DNA of 64,000 nucleotides from Petaurus breviceps papuanus (lineage: Eukaryota; Chordata; Mammalia; Diprotodontia; Petauridae): positions 5,011,068 to 5,075,067 of the forward strand of contig JAMXIF010001177.1 of the NCBI GenBank assembly GCA_028583685.1, read 5' to 3'. How positions within the stretch are numbered: position 1 is the first letter of the stretch; every line of letters starts with the position of its first letter. Below the pieces are notes generated by a model. That model searched no databases. It was given only the letters and a program-made list of their open reading frames with translations, and was not told the origin of the DNA. A program made the translations under genes and the position numbers. Of this stretch, positions 12,234 to 24,660 are shown piece after piece.

Positions 12234-12340
12234 CCTTCTTCCTCAGAGGCATCTAGATGGTAAGAAACATAAGAGATCCCTGACACCAAATTAGGTTCTT
12301 GTCCCATATGGAGAAACTGCACGCTAAGTGCCCGGGAAGC
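12234..12340 (-). CDS. CATSPERE: CATSPERE exon E (107 nt)
   Basis: The acceptor is ctttattttcacag. The exon opens in phase 0 with ASRALSVQFLHMGQEPNLVS and ends with HLDASEEE plus GG if the donor gtattt at 12233 is used. The block LSxQFxHxGQxP fits CATSPERE. Reading on without splicing gives GYFT and a stop, so a truncated terminal exon is formally possible. I prefer splicing because the family continues here with a Gly-x-Trp stretch and a much longer ectodomain. The donor is weaker than the others, and no convincing next exon was found down to position 1. Confidence 0.7.
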
Positions 12341-13089
12341 CTGTGAAAATAAAGAAAAAACTTTTGATTATCATGTATTTTTATTTTAAATTATTACTTA
12401 AACTTCTAAAGTTTCAGTGTTATACAAAAGGTGCCATAAGAAAATATTTTTAAAACAATAGACATTAACATAAAAACCTATACTTGAAAACTGATAATTT
12501 GGAAATAAAATCCAATTAATTTACAGTTTATTCCATCAACAAGTAAAAAGAATTAATTTACTATTTTTACTAGAGATTATTAAGCTTTTGTGTACTTATG
12601 AGATGTAGCTTTGTTGGTTTCTTAGCCTGCTCCTCCTCAAAATAATTAGGCGGAAAGAAGCATTGGGTTGATTTAGTCATAAGTAATGTTTGTGATGGAT
12701 GTTTCACATCCTAAGAAAGTTTTTTGCTTATTTACTAAAGTAAGCAACAAATAGAGGTTTTTGGTGGTTAAAAACTGGAATATTGATTGAAAAAAGAAAT
12801 GATTAAAGACCCTGAATATGCAAGAGAGAAGGAAACAGAAAGAGGAATGAGAGTTGGCCTTACAAGAAGAGAAGCTAGCCGAATGGAAGAAGCACATGCC
12901 TTTTAGCTTGATTCCATCAAGATTATATATTAAGATGCAAAAGGAAGATTAGCAGTCATCTAATGTAGAGTTCTCCAAAGTAGAATATACACACATTCAA
13001 GGGATGAGATGACTAATGGGGATGTGTAATCAATCGAAGGGTTAGAAGATGCACTAAATGACACACTTGCTCTGAGAGACAATTGTGGA

Positions 13090-14075
13090 GCCTGTCTTCC
13101 ACACAACCCCACCACCTTCTTCACTCATTACCCTCCAACTCTGTCTCCTCCCATTGTTGTCGCCCCTCTACTATGCAAGCTCCTAATCTCTCTCTTTCCA
13201 TCCCAGGCATTGCCTTTGCAGTCTTCATAACCTAACTGCAACCCTGATACTTATACAAGAATTGCCTTTGGGGAAATCCTTTCCTGTCATCCCAGTGTAC
13301 TCATATACAGTTACCTCCCTCTTTGCCAAATCACTTTCAGACTATGGTGGATGAACCTCAGCTGGTGATACATGCACCTCCATTTTTATTTTTTTGGAAC
13401 GATATGAGTCAACAGGATGAGGAAGTATACATGGCCTGTAATCTGCATTGCAGAATTTACTACTTTTTTCTCCATGCCCATTCTTCCTTATTCCCTTTCC
13501 TACCCCAAATCCCCTATTCCTGTCTAGGGTACTACCATCCTTCCAATCTCCCAGGTTCACATCCTGGGAGTCATCTTGGATTCCTCTCTCTCTCTCTCTC
13601 TCAGTTGCTAAATCTTGTAATTTCTACTTCCACAAAATCTCTTCCATCCATCTCCCTTCTCTCTACTCTCACAGTCACCACCCAGTTTCGGCCCTCATTA
13701 TCTTTTGCCTGAACTGCTGAAATAAACTCCTAGTCAATTGCCCTGGTTTAAGTCTCTTCTCTCTTCTATAAATCCTTCATACACTTGCCAAAGTGATTTT
13801 TTTCTGGAGTTCAGGCCTTTATTCTCCTACCTGATAAATTCCTGTGGTCCCTGTTGACTCTAGGATAAAATATAAAGTCTCTGTTTAGCATTTAACACCC
13901 TTCACAACTTGGTTCCAACTTTTTTCTCCAATCTTAATATAACATGCCTTTCCTACTTTCTATGGACCAGCCAAACTGGCATTCTTGCTGGTCTCCATAC
14001 AAGATATCTCTTTCCCTTTCCTGTCTTTGCTTTGACTTTCTCCCATGCTCGGAGTATATTGTTTATGGTGAGAAC
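13090..14075 (+). mobile_element. L2 LINE, distal ORF and 3' part
   Basis: Recognisable by GVILDSSLS-like coding (cttggattcctctctctctc near 13575), then cacccagtttcggccctcat, aggataaaatataaagtctc and ggaccagccaaactgg, in the L2 order. The frames are broken. Confidence 0.65.
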
Positions 14076-14601
14076 TTTTATACAGAGAAACATGAATTTT
14101 TATGTAAAGCTGTTATATTCATTGACTGTTAAGATTTATTACTTTGTTTTACATTTTTTAAAATAAAAAATTCATGTTTGACTAGCTATATTGATTAAAT
14201 TAACTGGATAATTAAACACTAACAATTATCATTTATAAATTCACTCTAATCCCCCTGGGATTAACACAGGAAATTTTAAAAAGTTAAATGATTATGCCTG
14301 CTTCTAATTTAATCTAGTTTATAGTCTGTGCAAGAAGTAGTTAGTGAACTCAGAAGAGGAATCCCCATGGTTATCTCCTGTATCCCACAGAGGCTTTCTG
14401 TGTGCTTCAAAGTGTTTCAAAGAGTTGCTGGACTTGAAAATGTTAAGCATTCTTTCTTTTACAAAAAATAGTGTTCAAAATTTGCTGACTTTTTCTATAA
14501 AGACAAGCAGCTATCAGTAGTATGCTGTCTACTAGATAGCTGCATATCTATATCAATTTCTCCATAATTATCAAATAAGCACAAAATATATTCTTTCAAG
14601 G

Positions 14602-15138
14602 TGTAGCAGCAAGCACCCCAAGCGTCCTCAGGGTTTGCTGCCACCACAGTTTCTTGGATCTGCTTTGATAAAGGAAAGCAACTCAAAATGGGTTAACAAG
14701 CTTACTTTAACCAGTCAAACATATATCGTTTACCTTGTTCAGGGGAAAAAGTCAGCACCCTGAACTTCAAAGTACACAGGCAGAATTATCAAGACAGAAA
14801 CAGATCAAGTAGACAGCTTTCCAAACTGTCCAACCATTACATCCATACCAAATCAACATCTGGGTTTTTCAAAGCCGGGGGGCTCTGGACAATGGCTTCC
14901 CAGAATCCAGATCAAATCACAGAACACTTCTCAAAGTGAGCCCCCAAAACAAAGCTACACATCAGGGCTTTTATATATATATATATATAGCCTTCTCCTG
15001 GCTCAGAGAATGTAACAACCTTATTGACTCACTGGCCAATCAAGAAGTATCTACTGAAAAACAAGCCTCCCACCCCAGGCTCCAGGTGCACTTTAGCCTA
15101 GGGGCAGGGAAGATCTTCAAATTTATATTCCCATTACA
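14602..15138 (-). mobile_element. Solo LTR fossil, family X (537 bp)
   Basis: On the minus strand it begins TGTAATGGGAAT and ends GCTGCTACA. An exact 5-bp duplication CAAGG lies at 14597-14601 and 15139-15143. It is closely similar in reverse to 31549-32089, including the TATA region and R-U5. A short TA expansion sits in the TATA region. ERVL-like by duplication length. No internal sequence remains. Confidence 0.85.
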
Positions 15139-16434
15139 CAAGGCACAGGCATATACACTTGTATATATGTGCATAGATACTTAGGTATGTATATACACAT
15201 ATGTCTCAAAGTATAAAAGCTGGGATTGGGTTGAAGAGGAATGTTATGATCTACATATTGGATGCATTGAAAAAGGAGGGGGAATGACTTAGAGGCAAGT
15301 AGATAACTGAAATAAATGTAACCAAAATCTGGATTGGCTATATGGACTCAAGGAAACCTTAAAGAAGGAAAGATTTCTGAATTAGCAGAAGAGGGTTTTG
15401 CAGATATCAGTGGGGAGCAGGTAGAATATTTACTGTTTCCTGAGTAGGGGACAGATAAAAATGAGGAAATTACATCCAGGATTGTAATATTAGAGAGGAT
15501 GGCCCGGGATGAGGTGCTTTCTGGAGAGAAGTCAAAAGATGAAAAGAATGCATGAGAAAAAGTTCTCAGATGAAAGGAATCAAATCTTAGAATCTTGAAA
15601 CTTCTCAGAATTACTAGTTTTCCTCAAAATTCTATTCCTAATTCCCTGAATTTCTTTCTACACTGTATTTAAGAAGACTTCTCACGTGGGATCAAGATTA
15701 TAATGGAGATAAAGGACAGGTTGAATAGAAATGATAGATACAGTGGGAGGATGGAAATTCAGGAAATTGTGATATCAGAAATCTAGAATTCAAGATCTCG
15801 GAGGTGGGAGTAATTTTCAGTCATTGTTAAGTCTATTGAACATTGTTCAGTCATTGTTCAGGTGACGACTCCTGGTATGACAGAGATAGAGGTCATGATG
15901 AACTGGGAGGCCAGTGTTAGAGGCACCATCAATGTGAATATTGGTGTGACAATGGCAAGGATTGGTATGACAAAGAAAACCATAAACCATGGAAGAAGGG
16001 TTATGGTGTCATCAGGAATACACCAGGTTTCATTTAGCTTGAAGAGTAAGGAGTATAGGAAGAAGAGTGTGAGGACAAAAGGCAGCTTGCAAACAACAAA
16101 GGAGGAATTCCAGATGGTACAGTGGGAAGGATGGACCACTGAGTTTAAGTAGATGGAGATGACAGTATAAGTAAGGACAGCAAGAGGAAGGAGTTTTCAC
16201 TTAGGCAGGGAGCCATTTTGGATGACAGGAATCAGAGCAACAGGATTAACCAAGGACAGGGTAGTTGTAGTCCCTAATCAGCAGAAGCTTAAAAGCACAG
16301 GCTAAATGGTCACTTGTCAGGGAAGTCTTAGAGAAGATTCTTGCCACTAGCTGCTGAACAAGACTAGATCACCTTTCTGGTTGTATCCAGTTAACACATA
16401 TTGTCATTCTGATTCACTTCAGGATCAGCCCACA
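15139..16434. other. Intronic stretch, mostly anonymous
   Basis: GA-rich sequence with open frames on both strands at 15858-16152 that I do not recognise. A degenerate SINE tail (cagtcattgtt) repeats near 15820-15860. No supported gene. Confidence 0.4.
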
Positions 16435-16436
16435 TA

Positions 16437-16858
16437 CCGTGTTTCCCTGATAATAAGACACTGTCTTATTAAATTTTTTGGACAGAAAAACACCAGAGGG
16501 CTTATTTTCAGGGGAGGGCTTATTTTAATGAACATTGACAGCAATTTTAATAAACAGGTAAATGTGAACAAAAAAATGTACCTTTATTCAATAAGCAAAT
16601 CACTGGGGAAGAACAGGATGATGCACTCACTGCTGCAGCTCTGATTGGATGCAGCTCGGAGTGCGGCGTGCGTTTCACAGGGGGGGAATGGTGCATACAG
16701 AGGGTACTGTAATGTAGCGTGTAGTGCAGGGGATCACCTTCACTACAGCAGCAATCTCAATAGGGCTTATTTTCGGGGCAGGGCTTATTTTAGAGGAATC
16801 TTACACAGTAAGGGGAGGGCTTATTTTCGGGATAGGTCTTATTATCGGGGAAACACGG
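16437..16858. mobile_element. Non-autonomous Tc1/mariner-like DNA transposon (422 bp)
   Basis: The terminal inverted repeats CCGTGTTTCCCTGATAATAA and the reverse complement of TTATTATCGGGGAAACACGG are flanked by TA on both sides (16435-16436, 16859-16860), the TA target duplication of Tc1/mariner elements. Inside each end the unit agggcttatttt recurs. No transposase frame exists. The Arg/Gly/Tyr-rich open frame is an artefact of these subterminal repeats. Confidence 0.85.
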
Positions 16859-17156
16859 TAGATATGTTAACTAGTAATAAAAGTGGCTTCAGGGTAGATA
16901 AAAAGGATACTTATCAAGCATTTCTGAAAAATATTTGATAGTTTTGGAGAAAGCACATTAGCCACATAGTTATAAATTATAGAAAAACCATAAATTGTGA
17001 TGATGTATTTAGTCATCCCAGTATACCATGAGCTCAGGTCTACTGCTCAGAGGGTTTTTTTTAATTCTTTATAAGAATGAGAATTTCTTATCATACCTAC
17101 AGCATAGGCAAGGTAATTATATTTATGAAAGTGTTATAAAGAATGTTTCCACTTAC

Positions 17157-17234
17157 AAATGATGGTTTTAATGCCGTGCCATCTATCTCTTCGGGACTTG
17201 CATTTTCTGGATCATATATCCAAATTTGTATAAT
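17157..17234 (-). CDS. CATSPERE: CATSPERE exon D (78 nt)
   Basis: The acceptor is tttattttgtag and the donor is the consensus gtaagt. All 26 codons are open, from IIQIWIYDPENASPEE to the end ALKPSF, phase 0 at both ends. The IWxYDPExAxPxE motif is a family landmark of CATSPERE. This is the cleanest single exon in the window. Confidence 0.8.
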
Positions 17235-17344
17235 CTACAAAATAAATTATTTTTACATTTTTGAAAATGCCATTAGTATTGCCCCTCCCCCCAAAACTCT
17301 ACTAAATAAATAGTTAACATAATATAGAGAATAGATCTAATGCA

Positions 17345-17600
17345 GATTGAAGCATACTATTTTTCTTTTTTCCCCCCTTTCTCATGGTTTTTCTCTTTTC
17401 TTCTGATTTTTCTTTCACAACATAACTAATGTAGAAGTGTATTTAATATGATTGTATATGTATAGCCAATATCAGATTGCTTGCCATTCTGGGGAGGGGG
17501 AAAGAAAGGGAAAGAGAAAAAATTTGGAACTCAAAATCTTATAAACATGAATGTTGAAAATTATCTTTACATGAAATTGGAAAAAAAAAGAAAATGCTAT
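17345..17600 (+). mobile_element. L1 3' UTR fragment
   Basis: Contains gattgaagcatactattttt, the pyrimidine tract, atggttttt... and ends aatgttgaaaattatc followed by A-rich tail, the standard marsupial L1 3' end. Confidence 0.7.
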
Positions 17601-17839
17601 TAGGTGAAAAGATAAAATTATTAATTACCCAGAAAAAAAATAAAATAAATTTTTATTGCTATCTTTGCCTACTTTTTATTATAAAATTATAATTTTTATT
17701 TGCTATCTGATTAGCTATCTTTTATTGCTCTTTTATTTTTAATATTTTATTTTTCCCAGTTATATGTAAAAACAATTTTTTAACATTCATTTAAAAAAAT
17801 TTTGAGCTCTAAATTCTCTCCCTCAATGAGAAAGCAAGC

Positions 17840-17995
17840 AGGGGCAGCTAGGTGGCGCAATGAATAGAGCATCAGCCCTGGAGTCAGGAGGACCTGAGTT
17901 CAAATCCTGCCTCAGACACTTGACACACTTACTAGCCATGTGACTTTAGGCAAGTCACTTAGCCCCAATTGCCCTCCCCCCCCACCAAAAAAAAA
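17840..17995 (+). mobile_element. tRNA-derived SINE
   Basis: Starts aggggcagctaggtggcgca and ends in poly-A. The exact 12-bp duplication GAGAAAGCAAGC lies at 17828-17839 and 17996-18007. Confidence 0.9.
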
Positions 17996-18079
17996 GAGAA
18001 AGCAAGCGATTTGATATAGGTTATATGTGTGCAATCATGCAAAACATATTTCCATATTATTTATGTTGTGAAAGAAAAC

Positions 18080-18655
18080 TGCCTGGGGCCACTTAGTTAC
18101 CAGCATTAAGTGTGAGTGAAGAGGAGACAATGATGAACCTGGCTGGGCAGTTCAGGATAGAACTCCCTTTATTGGACAAGGTTTTTTAGATCAATGAGAC
18201 AAAAGAATATAACTCAAGTTTTCTTATCACTAGTACAGGAGGTTTAGGTACTCTGGATATAACAGAACATTTCTAATCTAATAAGGATTTCTTCTGGTAC
18301 AGACCTAGTACTGGCATAGTGGGTCAAAAGTATGCATGATTTTATAGCCCTTTGGGTATTATTCCAAATTGCTCTCCAGAATGGTTGGATCAGTTCACAA
18401 CTCCACCAACAATGCATTAATGGATTTAGATAATTTTTTTCCATATGACTATAGATAGCTTTGATTCTTCTGGCTAGAATCTTAGAACAGGGAGGAACCT
18501 TTGTTCTTAGCACTCAGGTAACTCCTCTTAAATGCAGCCACATCACAAAGGAGAATCCAGGAGCTAGCTTCAAAGGCTACATCACAAAGGACTTCCTTTA
18601 GAGCCAGCTATCAAGAATTTGTCTGAGTCCTGAATCCAGCCTACAGAAAACACAG
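18080..18655 (-). mobile_element. Solo LTR fossil inside L1
   Basis: TGCCTGGGG ... GCCTACA bracketed by the exact 6-bp duplication GAAAAC at 18074-18079 and 18656-18661. Without it the L1 3' UTR reads through continuously. An antisense AATAAA is visible near 18170. A 6-bp duplication suggests class II (ERVK-like). It contains an L1-derived fragment at 18298-18473. Confidence 0.7.
18298..18473 (-). mobile_element. L1 ORF2 fragment inside the LTR
   Basis: Near-duplicate of 19093-19220 (cagacctagtactggcatag ... gttggatcagttcacaactcc). It is an internal L1 piece with no poly-A, flanked by TTCTTCTGG at 18289-18297 and 18465-18473. Confidence 0.6.
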
Positions 18656-19482
18656 ATTGAAAAGAAAGTAAAGAAATAAAGTAAAAAAAAAGAAAAGTAA
18701 GCTTCAATGTGCATTCAGACTCCATCAATTCCTTTTCTGGAGGATAACATTGTTCATTGTCAGTCCCTTGTAATTTTCTTTGATCATTATGTTGCTGAGA
18801 ATAACTAAGTCATTCACAGTTAGTTGATCACTGTACAACTGCTGGTACTATGTTCTGCTCATTTCACCTTAGTTCATCCATGTCTTTCAAGGTTTTTCTG
18901 AGAGAATCCTGCTCATCATTTTATATGGTATAATAGCATTCCATCAAAATCATATGCCAGAAATTATTCAGCTATTTCCAAATGATGGGCATCCCTTCAA
19001 TTTCCAATTCTTTGCCACCACAAAAAAAAGCTGCTATAAATATATATTTTTTGTAAATGTAGGCCCTTTTCTTTTTTGTTTTTTATCTCTTTGGGGTACA
19101 GACCTAGTAATGGCAGAGTGGGTCAAAGGGTATGCATGATTTTATAGCCTTTTGGGTATTGTTCCAAATTGCTTTCCAGAATGGTTGGATCAGTTCACAA
19201 CTCCAACAGTGCATTAATACCCCAATTTTCCCATATCCCCTCCAACATTTGTCATTTTCTTTTTCTGTCATATTATCCAATCTGGTAGTATGAGGTGGTA
19301 CCTCAGAGTTGTTTTAATATTCATTTCTCTAATCAATAGGGATTTAGATCATTTTTTAAATGAAACTATAGATAGCTTTGATTCCTTTGTCTGAAGACAA
19401 CCTGTTCATATCTTTTGTCCATTTCTCAATTGAGGAATGGCTTTTATTTTTATAAATTTGACTTGGTTCTCTGTATATTTGA

Positions 19483-19660
19483 TTTTTGTTTTTTTCGATT
19501 TTTCTTTTTGCCTTTATTTGGGGGGGAGGGCAATTGGGTTAAGTGACTTGCCCAAGGTCACATGGCCAGTTTTTGTGTTAAGTGTCTGAGGCTGGATTTG
19601 AACTCAGGTCCTACTGACTCCAGGGCCAGTGCTCTATTCACTGCACCACCTAGCCGCCCC
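19483..19660 (-). mobile_element. tRNA-derived SINE
   Basis: An antisense unit ending gccacctagccgcccc-like at its 5' end. The duplication is TTCTCTGTATATTTGA at 19467-19482 and TTCCTCTGTATATTTGA at 19661-19677. Confidence 0.85.
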
Positions 19661-19813
19661 TTCCTCTGTATATTTGAGAAATGAGGCCTTTATCAGAGAG
19701 ACTTGTTGTAAATTTTTTTTCCCACATTTATGATAACTGTATTTTCCTCTATCCTTATTTCCACCTCCTCATGGTCCTAGAATATCAGGGCAGTTTTCTT
19801 TGATAATTTCTTG

Positions 19814-19984
19814 CCTTTTTTTGCTTTTCTTTTTTTTAGAGGGGGTAAGGCAGGGCAATTGGGGTTAACTAACTTGCCCAAGTTCACACAGGTAGTAAGT
19901 GTTAAGTGTCTCAGTCCAGATTTGAACTCAGGTCCTCCTGACTCCAGGGTCAGTGCTCTATTCACTGTGCCACCTAGCCACCCC
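19814..19984 (-). mobile_element. tRNA-derived SINE
   Basis: An antisense unit in L1 ORF1. The duplication is GATAATTTCTTG at 19802-19813 and AATAATTTCTTG at 19985-19996. Confidence 0.8.
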
Positions 19985-20930
19985 AATAATTTCTTGAAAG
20001 GTGATGTAGGCTCTTTTTTGATCATGGCATTTAGGTAGTCTAACAATTCTTAAATTATCTCTCCTTAATCTATTTTGCAGGTCAATTGTTTTTCCAATGA
20101 TATATTTCACATTTTTTCCCCTTTTTTATTCTTTTGTTTTTGTTTCATTGTTTCTTGAAATCTCATGGAGTCATTAGCTTCTCCTTGCCCAATTCAAATT
20201 TTTAAGGAACTATTTTCTTCAGTGAGCTGTTGTGTTATCCCCTTTCCCCCCAATACAATTTGGCCAATTCTGCTTTTTAATGAGCTCTTCTCTTCAGTGG
20301 ATTTTTCTGTATCTTTTTCCATTTGGCCTAAGCTATTTTTTGAAGTCTTATTTTCTTCAGTATTTCTTTGTGCCTCCTTTACCAAATTGTTGGCTCTTTT
20401 TTCACACTTTTATTGCATCACTATCATTTCTTTTACCAATTTTTCCTCTATGTCGCTTATTTGAGCTTTTTGAGGAATTCTATTTGGGCCTAAGATCAAT
20501 TCACATTTTTCCTTTGAGGCTTTGGATATATCAGTTGTGACTTTGTTGTCTTATTTTGAGTTTCTGTTTTGATCTTCCCTGTCACCATAGTAACTTTCTA
20601 TGGTTATACTCCTTTTTGTGGCTGTTGTTTTCTCATTTTTCCAGCCTATTTCTTGACTTTTAACTTTATGTTAAAGTTGGGCCCTGCCTCCCAGGGTGGT
20701 AGGGGCACTGTCCCAAGCTTCAGGTTTTTTTTTTTTGTGCTGCTATTTTCAGAGCTAGTTCTGGTGGTTGATATGTTTTCAGTTATTCCAAGGTGGTATG
20801 AAGGAAAAATATATTTACTACTACTCTCCTGGCCTGTGCTCTGTTCTGGGAGCAACCACACATACTCTTTGCAACATGGAATTGTGACCAGGGTCCCTTG
20901 TCCCCTGTGGCCACAAGCTTTGATGTGCTA

Positions 20931-21904
20931 ATCATTCTTTTGTTGATTAAAATGTTTAGAGATATAAAATTCCTCTATGGTCATTGTTTTCTTCAGTTAT
21001 TTGGTATGACTTAATGGTTATTATTTTCTTTAATGAAATTTTTTTATCATTTGGTTCTAACACATCATTTACTTTGAGTTGAATTATCTCTAGAATCCAC
21101 TTAAATTTGAATCTTTTCTTCTATATTTGTGTATTTAATGAAATTTTATGTCACTATACATAGCCAAGTTTTGTAATTCTCCACATACAGTTAATAAATC
21201 TATTTCTTCTTATTCCAATTTGGTAATCTCTAGATATTTCACATATCTACTTTCTTTTCTTAATTTAGGTCCTTAACTTTTCATCTCTCTTTTTGTTAGA
21301 TTTGCCTACTTGTGAAAGGAACAACTTGGGGACTTCCACTTTTAGAAGAAAATTTACTATTTTCCCCTATAATTTAATTAGCTTTTACTTGAAGTAGTTT
21401 GATGCTATGCTTTTGGATTATTTTTCATGCACTAGGCATTGTGCTGTATTAAGTGCTGGAGAAACAAATACAAATAAAAAGTAAGCCTTGCCATGAGGAA
21501 ATTACATTTAAGTAAGGGAAGTTCTAAATAGGAACTAGAGTTGGAAATTGGAGTTGGGAATAGGTACATAGTAGCATGGTTTGGAAGTGGCCAGGAAGTA
21601 GCATGGTAGCCTCATTCCAAGCACAATAACATGATAGCTCATCAGTCAGAGTCTAGCATTTTGGGGGTTGAGTCTCAGTTTCAGTAGAAAGATGCATCTT
21701 TAACAGTAATGTATTTTTTCTGTTTATCTCCTTATACCATGTCTCATGTTCAGTCATCATCTAATCTCTCCTTGTTGTTGCATGATCCTCTCTTGGTTGA
21801 TCCCATTTCCTACAGTGAATTCCCTAATAGGTCCCAGCAGAAGGCTGGAGACATGTTAGTCTTAAACACCCTGGATAGTCTTCTCTGTGCTTTTGGCAAA
21901 GTAA
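20931..21904. other. AT-rich sequence, possibly old LINE
   Basis: Long T-rich text with no frame or repeat I can name. The piece ctaggcattgtgctgtattaagtgctgg near 21432 resembles a MIR 5' part. Confidence 0.35.
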
Positions 21905-22143
21905 CAGTGGATAGAATGACAGGCCTGGAGTTAGAAAGACCTGTCTTTCTGTGTTCAAATCTAACCTTAAGACACATGAAATGGGTGAATCTGGGCAAGT
22001 CACTTAACCCTGTTGGCCTCAGTTTCCTCAACTGTAAAATGAGCTGAAGAAGGAAATAGTAAACCACTCCAGTGTCTTTGCCAAGAAAACTGTAAATGGG
22101 GTCATGAAGAGTCAGACATGACTGAAAATGACTGACCAACAAC
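21905..22143 (+). mobile_element. Mar1/MON1-type marsupial SINE
   Basis: The order ctgggcaagtcacttaaccc, cctcagtttcctcaactgt, aaaatgagctgaagaaggaa, accactccagtgtctttgcc and the tail gactgaccaacaacaaca is the classic tRNA-headed marsupial SINE with an RTE-like 3' tail. Confidence 0.8.
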
Positions 22144-23500
22144 AACAGCTGGTTGTGAATCTCAGTGCTCTAAGGAATGCATAGCCAGGCCCTGTCTCCC
22201 AGCACAGTGACTTATGGATAGTTCTGTCCCCTCACTTGTCTTCTGACAAGTAAGGGTCAGAATGTGACTTTAGGCAACTGGTTATTGCAGTTGATACTGG
22301 CTCCCTTCTTATTTTTGTTTGCTTTTAATATGGTTATTAGTATTTCCTAGTTTCGCTAGTGTGACCTTCTCCATACTTCTATGTTTCCCTAAGCTGGTAC
22401 TTGTTTTATTAGATTGATCCCCTTTCCCAGTCTCTGCCCTTTTCCTACCACCTTTTGGAGAAGTTCTGGACTAAATGGAGGAACTTATTTCTGCTTCCTT
22501 TGGTATTTCTTTTATCATTAGTATCTTGAGGGCCTTTCTAGGTATTTGCTACAGTTCATAGGAGTGAACTGGGCTTTTCTACGATCTCTCAGGATATTAT
22601 CTTAATGAAAAATCCTCTTCTATGAACCCCTAGCATTCATTCCTTTTATTAGAAGTTTTATTTTGTTACTTATTTCCCCATACTCAGTTCCCAAATTGGG
22701 TTCTTGTGGTCAGGATCAGGTTCTCCTCCTTCTATATTCTTGGATGGGGTGGGCAGGTTCTTCCTGATTTAGTTCTTTCTGAAGTCTAGATGCTACTGTT
22801 GCTGCCCTTTCAGAAATGTGGATAGGGTGGCTGCCTTCTACGCCACTTTGTTTTCCTCTTCTATAACCTTGGATTGGGACAGTGAAATGAATCTGTGACC
22901 AGGTCTATACCCCGTTGCCTTCCATAGTGACTGGTTTCTATCTCAGTTTTGGAAGTCCAATGTACATGCTGGCTTTGGCCTAGTTACCATATTTTTACAC
23001 AGTCACTTAGATATGAGTTCACAGCTTTAAGCCTCATTTCCTGATGCTGTCCTGACTGGCATGACCTGTGGCCACAATAGGTTTAGACCCAATTTCCTAG
23101 AAGGCCCAATGTACAGGATAGCCCTAACCTTTCAGTATTTTTGTGTATTCAACTATTCACAGATCCACAACTCCAGTTTTGCTCCCTGTTGCAAGAAATA
23201 TTATTTAAAAACCTTCTATCCTAGTAGAACATGTCAAAGCTTATGCTCCTCTGGTATGGACTTTAAGAAAACAACATCACTACCATGCCACATGGAAGCA
23301 ACAAAGTAAGATCTAATTGCCTGAAGCAAAAGCCCATTGAATGCTGCATTGGAAAAGGATAACATATGGGAAAGAAATGTGCAAAATAAAATATTTTGCC
23401 AGTTTAAAAGCAATTGGAACAGGTGGAACACATAAGGTTAGTTACCTGAAGTTAGTGTATGTATTTGTAGATTCTTTTGTAACAGAATATGTCTAGAAAA
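22144..23500. other. Anonymous intronic sequence
   Basis: No gene supported. The pyrimidine-rich stretch 22400-22950 is possibly an old antisense LINE 5' region. Confidence 0.35.
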
Positions 23501-23504
23501 AATT

Positions 23505-24660
23505 CTTAATAATATATGACTAGAGTAAAGGAAGGTGGCCTAGCCATACTAGCTCTCAAACTTTATTACAAAACAGTAATCATTAAAACAATCTGGTACT
23601 GGCTAAGAAATAGTGGTGGATTAGTGGAATAGATTAAAACAACTCTGACTTCACACCTATCAGATTGGCTAATATGACAGAAAAGTAAAATGACAAATGT
23701 TGGAAGGGATGCAGAAAAGTTGGGACAATAATGTACTGTTGGTAGACTTGTGAATTGATCTAGTCATTCTGCAGAGAAATTTGGAACTTGCTCAAGGGGT
23801 TATAAAACTATGACCTTTGACCCACCACTACTAGGTCTATATCTCAAAGAGATTTAAAAAATAAAAGGAAAAGGGTCTATGTGTACAAAAAGATTTCTAG
23901 CAGCAGTTTTTGCAGTGGTAAAGAATTGGAAACTGAGGGGATGTCCATCAATTAGGAAATGACTAAACAAGTTGTGGTATATGATTGTGATGAAATACTA
24001 TTATGCCAAAAGAAATGATGAGCAGGATGGTTTCAGAAAAACCTAGAAAGACTTCACTTACATAAAGTGAAGTGAGCAGAACCAGGAGAACATCATACAC
24101 AGTAACAGCAATATTGTATAATAATCAACTGCAAATGATTTAGCTATTCTCAGCAATATAATGAATCAAGACAATTTCAGAGGACTTATGATGAAAAATG
24201 CTATCCACCTCTAGAGAAAGAACTAATGGAATTTGAATGCAGACTGAAGCATACTTTTTAAAACTTTATTTTTCTTGTTTTTTCTTTTGTTTTTTTTTTT
24301 TATTGTTTTTGCTCTGTGTTTTCTTTCGCAACATGACTAACAATGGAAATGTGTTTTGCAAGACTACTCATGATGTATAATCTACATTAAATTGCTTGCT
24401 TTCTCATTGTGGGGGAGGGGAACGAGGAAGGTAGAAAATTTAGACTGAAAAGTTTTTAAAATGAATGTTAAAAAGTGTTTTTAAATATAACTGGGTTGGG
24501 GCGGCTAGTTGGCGCAGTGAATAGAGCACCAGCCCTGGAGTCAGGAGGACCTGAGTTCAAATCCGGCCTCAGACATTTGACATACTTACTAGCCGTGTGA
24601 TTTTGGGCAAGTAACTTAACCCCAATTGCCCTCCAAAAAAAAAAGTAAATATAACTGGGG
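23505..24660 (+). mobile_element. L1 distal ORF2 and 3' UTR
   Basis: ORF2 coding remnants (ggtactggctaagaaatag near 23602, cagattggctaatatgac near 23659), then the conserved 3' UTR block agtgagcagaaccaggagaa and a run to an A-rich end. It is interrupted at the tail by the SINE at 24496. Confidence 0.75.
24496..24645 (+). mobile_element. tRNA-derived SINE
   Basis: Complete unit. The exact 14-bp duplication TAAATATAACTGGG lies at 24482-24495 and 24646-24659. Confidence 0.9.

Larger units (their letters stand above)
17740..20930 (-). mobile_element. Antisense L1, multiply interrupted
   Basis: Read on the minus strand: 5' UTR (about 20930-20650), ORF1 (about 20640-19985, with coiled-coil repeats such as TEEKSSLKSRIGQ), a large ORF2 deletion, distal ORF2 (about 19740-18900) and 3' UTR (18900-18662, continuing at 18079-17740). 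It is interrupted by three SINEs and one LTR listed separately. Confidence 0.65.

Noticed and set aside
16645-16938. 97-codon frame with repeated GRAYFRG-like units
   Set aside because: The repeats are the subterminal motif of the DNA transposon and not a protein family.
17840-17995. tRNA gene
   Set aside because: The A/B-box-like sequence belongs to a SINE head with poly-A and a target duplication. The same applies to the other SINEs.
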